From an uncultured Collinsella sp. (lineage in GTDB: Bacteria > Actinomycetota > Coriobacteriia > Coriobacteriales > Coriobacteriaceae): a stretch of 5,750 bases of DNA. The position numbers and the translations under genes were made by a program. The notes under the pieces are model-generated. The model saw nothing but the letters and a program-made list of their open reading frames with translations, searched no databases and was not told where the DNA came from. The stretch is taken from the NCBI GenBank assembly GCA_934654585.1, contig CAKUGF010000042.1:1-5750 (forward strand), read 5' to 3'. Positions 1 to 5,140 of the stretch are shown piece by piece. The number at the start of each line of letters is the position of its first letter. Position 1 is the stretch's first letter.

Positions 1-144
1 CAGACGGGAAAAGACGAGGTTTCCAAATTAGAGATTCCCGTTATGACCGACGAAGTCAAACGCGATTCAAGCCTATATAAGTCGTATCGGAATGTCGCCG
101 AGAAAATCAAGGCCGAGTTTGATGCCATGGGAGGGCTGGCCTAA
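1..144 (+). CDS. C-terminal end of an unidentified protein (5' partial)
   Basis: An open frame runs from the first base to a TAA at 142-144, giving the last 47 residues of a protein that starts before the window. The tail is charged and looks helical (KSYRNVAEKIKAEFDAMGGL at its end), like the closing helix of a cytoplasmic enzyme. I see no signal, membrane segment or family motif and cannot name it. A sugar kinase or another enzyme of the same pathway is possible from context, but that is a guess. Only 38 bases separate its stop from the next start, with no terminator-like hairpin between, so it is probably cotranscribed with the two regulators. That this is a real coding end is supported by the uninterrupted frame, the same strand and the tight spacing. 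Confidence 0.6.
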   Translation, partial: QTGKDEVSKLEIPVMTDEVKRDSSLYKSYRNVAEKIKAEFDAMGGLA

Positions 145-182
145 TTCTGGCGACATACGTTTCTGAATGAGGAGTCTGTGCA

Positions 183-950
183 ATGGCAGGCGAATCTTAT
201 GCAATTCCCCCCAAAGATCGTGCTGTTGAGGGAATTCTTTGGTACATCCAGCACCATCAGCTTGCCGGCGGCGATCGCCTGCCGGCCGAGCGTGTACTGT
301 GCGAAGATATCGGCGTTTCGCGTACGGCGTTACGTGCTGGCATCACGCGGCTTATTTCGTGCGGAACGCTCGAGAGCCGCCGCGGATCGGGTACGTATGT
401 GTGTCCTCCCAAACCGCTAAATATCTTCCAGGAAACGTACAACTTTTCCGATGCCGTGCGAACTGCCGGCCTGCACCCCTCTTCTCGCTTGGTTTCCACC
501 GAGACTGTCGAGGCAGACGAGGCGCTTGCCGACAAACTTGGGGTGGCCGTAGGCGCTCCCTTGCTCCGCATGCAGCGCGTCCGTCTCATTGAGGGCGAGC
601 CGGCGTCAATCGAAACGGCCCATGTCAATCTGTCGCTTTGCCCGTCGCTTCCCGACCATGATTTTGAGCACGAGAGCCTCTATGACGTCTTGCTCAAAGA
701 GGGTGGCGTGCGCGTTGAGCATGGACGTGAGCATATCTCGATCTCGCGCTTGAACGCCGAGGAGGCCGAGCTTCTCCAACAAGAAGAGGGGACGCCGGTG
801 TTCTACGAAAGCACGATTGAGTTTGATAAAGACATGCGCTTTGTGGAGCATTGCAAATCGGTGATTTTGCCCACGAAGTTCCGCTTTGCCGATAACGGTG
901 AAAAGAATGGCATGAGGAGCGTGGCAGGTGAACAATGGCTGAAACAGTAG
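183..950 (+). CDS. GntR/HutC-family transcriptional regulator with UTRA domain (first of a tandem pair)
   Basis: A 255-residue one-component repressor-type protein. Residues about 11-76 form the GntR winged helix-turn-helix: LPAERVLCEDIGVSRTAL is the recognition region and RRGSGTYV the wing. Residues about 90-235 form a UTRA domain, the chorismate-lyase-like fold that in this family binds phosphosugars or related metabolites. Its usual landmarks are visible: PLLRMQRVRL, GEPASIETAHV, SLYDVL and a final strand ending LPTKFRF. The ATG at 183 has a GAGGAG Shine-Dalgarno at 169-174, eight bases upstream; the GTG at 178 opens a different frame. The stop lies 16 bases inside the next regulator, so the two are translationally linked. 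By position it probably controls the sugar operon downstream, binding the effector as a phosphorylated substrate; that part is inference. Family assignment is secure, ligand unknown. Confidence 0.93.
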   Translation: MAGESYAIPPKDRAVEGILWYIQHHQLAGGDRLPAERVLCEDIGVSRTALRAGITRLISCGTLESRRGSGTYVCPPKPLNIFQETYNFSDAVRTAGLHPSSRLVSTETVEADEALADKLGVAVGAPLLRMQRVRLIEGEPASIETAHVNLSLCPSLPDHDFEHESLYDVLLKEGGVRVEHGREHISISRLNAEEAELLQQEEGTPVFYESTIEFDKDMRFVEHCKSVILPTKFRFADNGEKNGMRSVAGEQWLKQ

Positions 951-1648
951 ATGCCACTCCGGTTTATATGCGCATTCGACGTCGCATTGAGGAACGTATC
1001 GAGCGCGGCATATACCCCACGGGTTCGATGATTCCGTCCGAGAACGAACTTGCCGACGAGTTTGGCACGACGCGCCTGACCATCCGAAGCGCCGTTGATG
1101 AGCTGGTCCGTCGCGGCCAGATTCGTCGTGTTCGAGGAAAAGGCGCCTTCGTGGCGCAGAAAGTGCCTGCTATTTTTGAGCGTACGGGCGGCTTCCGTGA
1201 ATCGGTCCGCGCCTCGGGAGGCGAGCCGTCCGTCCGTATCCTCGCGCGCTCCAAGCGCTACGCCGGACCGTACTATGCCGATTTGTTTGGCATTGCCGAG
1301 GATGACCTGCTCTATTCCATTCGACGCCTGAACTGTGTAAACGGCGACCCCGTATCGATCGAGATGGCGCTTATCCCCTGTCTGCTGTTCCCAACCATCG
1401 AAGAGATCGATGTGTCGGTCTTCAGTCTGTACGAGACCTATGAGATGCTGGGGCGAAAGCCGGTCATGGCGCAGGAAAAGCTCAATATCGAGGCGCTGGG
1501 AGCACGCGACGCAGGCTTGCTCGATTTGGAGCAAGGGGACCTTGCCTTGACGTTGGAGTGCGTGAGCTACGATGCAAGTGGGCAGGCGATCGAGTACGTC
1601 AAGTCGTTCAACCGCGGCGATGCGGGTGGATATACCTATACGTACTAG
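935..1648 (+). CDS. GntR/HutC-family transcriptional regulator with UTRA domain (second of a tandem pair)
   Basis: A 237-residue regulator with the same architecture as the preceding gene but clearly diverged, so not a recent duplicate. The winged helix-turn-helix spans about 8-74: PVYMRIRRRIEERI is the typical first helix, IPSENELADEFGTTRLTI the recognition region and RRVRGKGAFV the wing. The UTRA domain spans about 80-228, with LLYSIRRLNCVNGDPVSIE and a FSLYETYE helix. The ATG at 935 is chosen because the next Met (residue 12) would remove part of the first DNA-binding helix. Its Shine-Dalgarno (AGGTG, 926-930) lies inside the upstream gene, four bases from the start, which favours translational coupling. 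It ends 193 bases before the operon and is the regulator nearest to it, so it is the first candidate for the palindrome at 1802-1820. Effector unknown; a glycated amino acid 6-phosphate or sugar phosphate would fit. Confidence 0.93.
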   Translation: MAETVDATPVYMRIRRRIEERIERGIYPTGSMIPSENELADEFGTTRLTIRSAVDELVRRGQIRRVRGKGAFVAQKVPAIFERTGGFRESVRASGGEPSVRILARSKRYAGPYYADLFGIAEDDLLYSIRRLNCVNGDPVSIEMALIPCLLFPTIEEIDVSVFSLYETYEMLGRKPVMAQEKLNIEALGARDAGLLDLEQGDLALTLECVSYDASGQAIEYVKSFNRGDAGGYTYTY

Positions 1649-1704
1649 CTGGTGCATTTGCATAACGGTTGGGAATGCTGACTGATTTTGATCAATGAGC
1701 GGGC

Positions 1705-1714
1705 TGTATATACA
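1705..1714. promoter_or_regulatory. Perfect 10-bp palindrome TGTATATACA, candidate operator or -10 region
   Basis: TGTATATACA reads the same on both strands and contains the GTAT and ATAC half-sites seen in the downstream palindrome, here without a spacer. It also supplies TATA-like hexamers, so it could be a -10 element, an operator, or both overlapping. The match to GntR-type half-sites (GT...AC) is suggestive but short. Confidence 0.35.
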
Positions 1715-1801
1715 ACCTTACAGGGGTCGAAATCAACCGTTCGCCGATGGGGAAAGATTAGTCGGCAAATAGGTATCAAAAAGCCGTAACCTGTAACTGT
1801 G

Positions 1802-1820
1802 ATTGGTATCAAATACTAAT
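1802..1820. promoter_or_regulatory. Imperfect 19-bp palindrome, probable GntR/HutC-type operator
   Basis: ATTGGTATCAAATACTAAT has 8-base arms (1802-1809 and 1813-1820) around CAA, with 7 of 8 positions complementary and a perfect GTAT-CAA-ATAC core. Short symmetric GT...AC sites are typical of GntR-family operators. It lies 11 bases upstream of the ribosome binding site of the first SIS gene and just after two GntR genes, so it could block transcription by overlapping the promoter or its start. Binding by either regulator is inferred. Confidence 0.5.
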
Positions 1821-1841
1821 AATTTGTTACGAGGTGAGACG

Positions 1842-2957
1842 ATGAAAATGCTCGATTACGTTCAGCTTGCCCATGTGCGTATGGGCGAGAACCTCGAGCG
1901 TTCGTCCGAGCTTGTAGGCCAGCTCGTCGATATTTTCCAGTCCGCATCCTTTGGTGCACTGCGCATCGTCGCATCGGGTTCGTCCCGTCACGCCGCCGAT
2001 TGTGCCCGCGATTACCTGCAAGACGCACTGCAGATGCAGGTGTCCGTTGTGACGCCTGAGGCCTTCGTCGATTCTGAGCATACCTATCCTCAGAATGCGC
2101 TCAACATTGCCATCTCTCAGAGCGGCTATTCGACCAACACGATTGCGGCGCTCGATTACATGCGCACGAACGATATGGCCGCGGTTGCGCTTACGGCAAA
2201 CGTCGAGGCTCCCATTAAGGAGCACGCCGATATCGTTCTCGACTACGGTGTGGGCGTCGAGTCGGTGGACTTTGTGACCTTGGGTGTCCAAACGCTCATC
2301 GAGTACCTAGTTCTCTTTGGCATTTATGGCGGCCAGGCTCTGGGTGTGCTCGATGCCGATGCAGTTGCTCAGCGCCTGAGCGACCTGAACGATGCGATCC
2401 AGGCCAACGCCACAATGTGCAAGACCGCCGAGGCATATGTCCAAGACCATCTGCTCGAGTTGTCGGAGCACGTTCCGGCCATGGTTGTGGGCAATGGCCC
2501 CAACTATGGCGTTGCCGAAGAGGCGGCGCTCAAGCTGAGCGAGACCATTAAGATTCCGGCCATGCATCACGAGGGCGAGGAGTTCGTCCACGGTCCCGAG
2601 ATGCAGATTACCCCGGGCTACCTGGTATTTATCGTCGACGATCCTCGAGGGTCGGAGCGTCTGGCAACTATCGCCGACGCGCTGTCGAAGGTAACCAAGA
2701 AGGCAGTCCTGCTGACCATGCATCCCAAGGGCAAGGCTCACGAGATTGCGGTCCCGCAGGTGGCTCCGCTGCTGGTCGCGATTCCCAACCTGGTGTTCTT
2801 CCAGACGATGGCGGCGATTGTCACCGAGCGTCTGAACTCGTGGGATGTTCATCCGTATCTCGATGCCGTCTCCAAGCAAATGGAGGTCAAGGCAGAGGGC
2901 TACGAGGAATCGGTCAACACGCTTAAGGCCAAAGCGGCTGAGTGTTACGGAATGTAG
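1842..2957 (+). CDS. SIS-domain sugar-phosphate deglycase/isomerase, GlmS-like (GfrE/GfrF-type candidate)
   Basis: A 371-residue cytoplasmic protein with two SIS folds, resembling the isomerase half of glucosamine-6-phosphate synthase without the glutaminase half. SIS1 has the phosphosugar loops ASGSSRHAA (44-52) and ISQSGYSTNT (91-100); SIS2 has VVGNGPNYGVAEEAALKLSE (215-234) and EGEEFVHGPEM (244-254). Glu234 and His250 are 16 residues apart, as are the catalytic Glu and His of GlmS and of FrlB/FraB deglycases. ATG 1842 is preferred: GAGGTG (1831-1836) lies five bases before it, while the in-frame TTG at 1803 falls inside the palindrome; ATG 1848 is a weaker alternative. As first gene of a mannose-PTS operon paired with a second SIS enzyme, it probably cleaves one of two glycated amino acid phosphates. 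An aldose-ketose isomerase or AgaS-like deaminase remains possible. Confidence 0.85.
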   Translation: MKMLDYVQLAHVRMGENLERSSELVGQLVDIFQSASFGALRIVASGSSRHAADCARDYLQDALQMQVSVVTPEAFVDSEHTYPQNALNIAISQSGYSTNTIAALDYMRTNDMAAVALTANVEAPIKEHADIVLDYGVGVESVDFVTLGVQTLIEYLVLFGIYGGQALGVLDADAVAQRLSDLNDAIQANATMCKTAEAYVQDHLLELSEHVPAMVVGNGPNYGVAEEAALKLSETIKIPAMHHEGEEFVHGPEMQITPGYLVFIVDDPRGSERLATIADALSKVTKKAVLLTMHPKGKAHEIAVPQVAPLLVAIPNLVFFQTMAAIVTERLNSWDVHPYLDAVSKQMEVKAEGYEESVNTLKAKAAECYGM

Positions 2958-2982
2958 GCGGGCGTTGTCGCTCGTTGGCATA

Positions 2983-3003
2983 GGGGATTGTTAAGGCAAC
3001 CCC
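2983..3003 (+). other. Stem-loop between the two SIS genes, just upstream of the second one's ribosome binding site
   Basis: GGGG (2983-2986) and TTG (2988-2990) pair with CAA (2997-2999) and CCCC (3000-3003), with one bulged A at 2987 and a six-base loop TTAAGG. The stem ends three bases before the AAAGGAG ribosome binding site. No T-run follows, so it is not a rho-independent terminator. An mRNA processing or stability element fits better. Confidence 0.5.
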
Positions 3004-3018
3004 AGAAAGGAGAAGCAA

Positions 3019-4080
3019 ATGAAGGAAACCGAGAAGATCGAGATCATGAATTTCGACCAGGAGGGCTACCTCGAGGACGGCAAGGCACTCTACGAGACCG
3101 GCAAGAAGATGACCGCGCTCGCAGACAAGGTTGCCGACGAGGGCTACGACGCCGTCTTCCTGATGGGTGTCGGTGGCACCTGGGATGAGCTCATGCAGCT
3201 CGAGTACCTCATGAACAAGTTCGGCGACCGCGACCTCGAGGTCTACCTGATCCACGCCGCCGAGTGGAACGTCTCCGGCCACAAGCGCATGACCGACAAG
3301 TCCGTCGTGCTCACCGCCTCCGAGTCCGGTACCACCCCCGAGGTCCTCGAGGCCGTCAAGAAGATGAAGGACATGGGCGTGCGCGTCTACGCCATGACCA
3401 AGCCCGAGGGCCCCATCGGCCAGGCTGTCGGTGCCGAGAACTGCGTCGCCATGGCTTCTGACCATGGTTCCGGTGGCTGCGAGAAGGGCTACTACCTCGC
3501 CGACTGCTTCGGTCTGCGCCTGCTCAACCGTCGCGGCTGCTTCCCCAAGTTCGATCTGTTCATCGAGCAGACCAAGGACATCTGGAAGGACATGCTCGAC
3601 ATTCGCAAGCGCTTCGAGCCGCGCGCCGAGGAGCTCGCCAAGAAGTACGCCCTCGCGCCCTACACGATGTTCATCGGCTCCGGCGCCCTGTGGGGCGAGA
3701 CCATTCTGTTCTCGATGTGCATCCTCGAGGAGATGCAGTGGAAGCGCACCCGCTACATCACCTCCGCCGACTTCTTCCACGGCACGCTCGAGCTCGTGGA
3801 GCCGGGCGTCCCCGTGTTCCTGTTCATGGGCGAGGACGAGAACCGCAAGCTCGACGAGCGTGCTCGCGCGTTCCTCACCCGCGGCGTGACCGGCGACGCC
3901 GACATCAACATCATCGACACCGCCGAGTTCGCCATCCCCGGCCTTGACGACGACTTCCGCGTCATCGTTTCCCCGTGGATTCTGACCGTGCTCGTGACTG
4001 ACCGCCTGGCCCGCTACTACGAGACGGTCACCAAGCACAACCTCAAGTATCGTCGTTACTATCACCAGTTCGACTACTAA
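3019..4080 (+). CDS. SIS-domain fructosamine-6-phosphate deglycase, FrlB/GfrF-like
   Basis: A 353-residue protein close in length to E. coli FrlB (about 340), which cleaves fructoselysine 6-phosphate to glucose 6-phosphate and lysine. From memory of FrlB, the C-terminal half matches well: FFHGTLELVEPGVPVFLFMG (252-271) followed by DE.R...ERA..F, and a tail with RRYY near residues 345-348. Catalytic-type Glu238 and His254 are 16 apart, as in FrlB and FraB. Phosphosugar loops are GVGGTWDE (50-57) and ASESGTTPEV (100-109). ATG 3019 has a strong AAGGAG (3007-3012) six bases upstream. Codons are far more biased to C/G endings than in the preceding genes, suggesting high expression. The deglycase role is well supported by family and PTS context. 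Whether the amino acid is lysine, asparagine or other is not visible. Confidence 0.88.
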   Translation: MKETEKIEIMNFDQEGYLEDGKALYETGKKMTALADKVADEGYDAVFLMGVGGTWDELMQLEYLMNKFGDRDLEVYLIHAAEWNVSGHKRMTDKSVVLTASESGTTPEVLEAVKKMKDMGVRVYAMTKPEGPIGQAVGAENCVAMASDHGSGGCEKGYYLADCFGLRLLNRRGCFPKFDLFIEQTKDIWKDMLDIRKRFEPRAEELAKKYALAPYTMFIGSGALWGETILFSMCILEEMQWKRTRYITSADFFHGTLELVEPGVPVFLFMGEDENRKLDERARAFLTRGVTGDADINIIDTAEFAIPGLDDDFRVIVSPWILTVLVTDRLARYYETVTKHNLKYRRYYHQFDY

Positions 4081-4087
4081 AGCCAAG

Positions 4088-4099
4088 CGCGGGGACGCG
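4088..4099 (+). other. Small GC stem-loop between the second SIS gene and EIIA
   Basis: CGCG (4088-4091), loop GGGA and CGCG (4096-4099) form a four-base stem, extendable by a G-T pair (4087 with 4100). It lies eight bases after the stop and before the GGAAGGA ribosome binding site (4108-4114). It is short, and alone it would be weak evidence; it is listed because every other gap in the operon also has a stem-loop. Confidence 0.3.
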
Positions 4100-4122
4100 T
4101 CAATCACGGAAGGATCTGCAGA

Positions 4123-4542
4123 ATGAGACAGTACATCATCGCCAGCCATGCGCACTTCGCTACCGGCATCAAAGAGAGCATTGAGCTGCTCTCGGGTGCT
4201 CGCGACAACGTTCACGACCTTTCGATGTTTGTCGACGACCGCATGGACGTGGCCGAGGAGGCCCAAAAACTGCTGGCAGGCATGTCTGCCGACGATGATG
4301 TCGTCGTCTGCACCGACCTCTTTGGCGGCAGCGTGAACAACGAGTTCACCAAGATCGTCCAGACGCGTCCCCGCACCTACCTTGTTACCAACATGAACCT
4401 TCCGCTGCTCATTCAGCTGCTGTTCTCCGATGAGTCGGCACCGGTTGATGAGACGATTCGCGCCATCGTCGCTGCGGACGATACGCGTGTGAAGTTCGTC
4501 AACGACCTGCTGGTCGATGACGACGAGGAAGAAGAGTTCTAA
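4123..4542 (+). CDS. PTS mannose/sorbose-family EIIA component
   Basis: A 139-residue cytoplasmic phosphocarrier that takes phosphate from HPr and passes it to EIIB. The fold's landmarks match the IIA domain of E. coli ManX: strand IIASH with His9 at the place of the phospho-histidine His10 of ManX, VVVCTDLFGGS (60-70, with Asp65 and GGS of the active site), and NMNLP (90-94). ATG 4123 has GGAAGGA eight bases upstream. It is a stand-alone EIIA, not fused to EIIB as in ManX. The C-terminus is strongly acidic (VDDDEEEEF, 131-139), beyond the conserved domain. It sits 42 bases after the deglycase gene and 57 before EIIB, as part of one operon. Family is secure; the transported substrate is inferred from neighbours only. 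Confidence 0.93.
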   Translation: MRQYIIASHAHFATGIKESIELLSGARDNVHDLSMFVDDRMDVAEEAQKLLAGMSADDDVVVCTDLFGGSVNNEFTKIVQTRPRTYLVTNMNLPLLIQLLFSDESAPVDETIRAIVAADDTRVKFVNDLLVDDDEEEEF

Positions 4543-4562
4543 TCCGCAGCACCTACTGACAC

Positions 4563-4575
4563 GCCGTAAAACGGC
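4563..4575 (+). other. Perfect 5-bp stem-loop between EIIA and EIIB
   Basis: GCCGT (4563-4567), loop AAA and ACGGC (4571-4575) pair perfectly. No T-run follows, so it is unlikely to be a terminator. A second possible stem, GACC (4580-4583) with GGTC (4591-4594), lies downstream and would take up part of the G-run that acts as the EIIB ribosome binding site (4587-4592). Confidence 0.45.
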
Positions 4576-4599
4576 ACAAGACCTTTGGGGGGTCACATT

Positions 4600-5082
4600 A
4601 TGATTCAGCTACTTCGCGTCGACCATCGTCTGCTTCATGGCCAGGTCGCAGTCTCTTGGGTCCAGGGCCTTGGTTCTAACTGCATCTTCTGCGTGGGCGA
4701 CAAGGTCGCCAACGACCCGGTGTGGAAGACCACGCTCAAGATGGGCAAGCCTGCCGGCTGCAAGCTCGTCATCAAGGACATGGCGAACGCCATCGAGGCC
4801 ATTAACTCGGGCGTGACCGACAAGTACAAGATGATTATCTGCGTCGCCACCATCGCCGAGGCAAAGCAGCTGGTCGAGGGCTGCCCGCAGATTAAGTCGA
4901 TTAACCTGGGCAACACCAAGCCCAAGGACGAGAAGCGTCCCGACGCGCGTCAGGTCTCTCGCCAGATCTTCCTGACCGCGGCCGAGGAAGCCGATGTGCG
5001 TGAGATGCTGGACCGTGGCGTCGAGGTCGAGATCCGTCCTCTGGCCGATGACCCTAAGGTTGACTGCGCCAGCGTGCTCTAG
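4600..5082 (+). CDS. PTS mannose/sorbose-family EIIB component
   Basis: A 160-residue cytoplasmic subunit that receives phosphate from EIIA and hands it to the incoming sugar. The signature LLRVDHRLLHGQVAVSW (4-20) carries the phospho-histidine His13, equal to the HGQV histidine of the ManX IIB domain. Other family features are the SINLGNTKP strand-loop (100-108), near where ManX has the NVGG motif, and the closing LDRGVEVEIRPLADDP (137-152). ATG 4600 is chosen because it starts directly on the conserved N-terminal strand and has a G-run (4587-4592) seven bases upstream; the in-frame TTG at 4585 overlaps that ribosome binding site. The G-run is an unusual Shine-Dalgarno and could be partly folded. 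Family is secure. The local loop differences suggest a sorbose/fructoselysine-type branch, but that is tentative. Confidence 0.94.
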   Translation: MIQLLRVDHRLLHGQVAVSWVQGLGSNCIFCVGDKVANDPVWKTTLKMGKPAGCKLVIKDMANAIEAINSGVTDKYKMIICVATIAEAKQLVEGCPQIKSINLGNTKPKDEKRPDARQVSRQIFLTAAEEADVREMLDRGVEVEIRPLADDPKVDCASVL

Positions 5083-5093
5083 GCGGTTAATTT

Positions 5094-5113
5094 CGAAGAG
5101 CTCCGTCTCTTCG
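5094..5113 (+). other. Perfect 7-bp stem-loop between EIIB and EIIC
   Basis: CGAAGAG (5094-5100), loop CTCCGT and CTCTTCG (5107-5113) pair without mismatch. It starts 12 bases after the EIIB stop and ends 18 bases before the AGGGGG of EIIC. The bases after it (TAGTGTCC) contain no T-run, so transcription probably continues. It could protect the 3' end of an upstream transcript fragment or mark a processing site that sets the level of membrane subunits apart from soluble ones. It is the strongest of the four gap hairpins. Confidence 0.55.
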
Positions 5114-5140
5114 TAGTGTCCTATATGGAAAGGGGGATGT

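Larger units (their letters stand above)
1649..1841 (+). promoter_or_regulatory. Control region and probable 5' leader of the PTS/SIS operon
   Basis: This 193-base non-coding stretch is more AT-rich than its surroundings. It holds, in order: an 8-bp inverted repeat (1664-1671 with 1734-1741), the 8-bp palindrome TTGATCAA (1688-1695), the 10-bp palindrome TGTATATACA (1705-1714), a GCCGA/TCGGC inverted repeat (1743-1747 with 1762-1766), two copies of GGTATCAAA (1772-1780 and 1805-1813) and a compound dyad at 1793-1830. There is no rho-independent terminator after the regulator. The operon promoter must lie here or upstream, but I see no clean -35/-10 pair. The best -10-like hexamers are TATACA (1709-1714) and AATAAT (1818-1823), both with poor -35 partners. 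Placing the promoter is therefore tentative. Confidence 0.7.

Noticed and set aside
803..1663. A 286-codon open frame on the minus strand opposite the second GntR gene
   Set aside because: It is antisense to a clear winged helix-turn-helix/UTRA protein, has no recognisable domain and covers the end of one regulator and all of the next.
1688..1714. A sigma-70 promoter built from TTGATC (1688-1693) and TATACA (1709-1714)
   Set aside because: The spacer is 15 bases, too short for a confident call, and the hexamers overlap palindromes that explain them as well.
1803..1841. A TTG start that would add 13 residues to the first SIS protein
   Set aside because: The extension lies inside the palindrome and has no ribosome binding site, whereas ATG 1842 has GAGGTG at the right distance.
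1649..1841. A DasR/NagR-type operator (TGGTCTAGACCA-like), which would point to N-acetylglucosamine control
   Set aside because: No sequence close to that consensus is present; the sites here are built on GTAT/ATAC.
2976..2992. A sigma-54 (-24/-12) promoter suggested by TTGGCA before the second SIS gene, as in Salmonella gfr
   Set aside because: No GC dinucleotide sits at the -12 position, and actinobacteria are not known to carry sigma-54.
2923..4596. A 557-codon open frame on the minus strand opposite the FrlB-like gene and EIIA
   Set aside because: It lies antisense to two well-supported genes with family motifs, and its product is a low-complexity mix of Leu, Val, His, Gly, Ala, Asp and Glu, as expected from the complement of strongly C/G-ending codons. 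It also crosses the gaps and ribosome binding sites of the sense genes.
5094..5113. Rho-independent terminator between EIIB and EIIC
   Set aside because: The stem is good but no run of T follows, and a same-operon membrane subunit starts 28 bases later.
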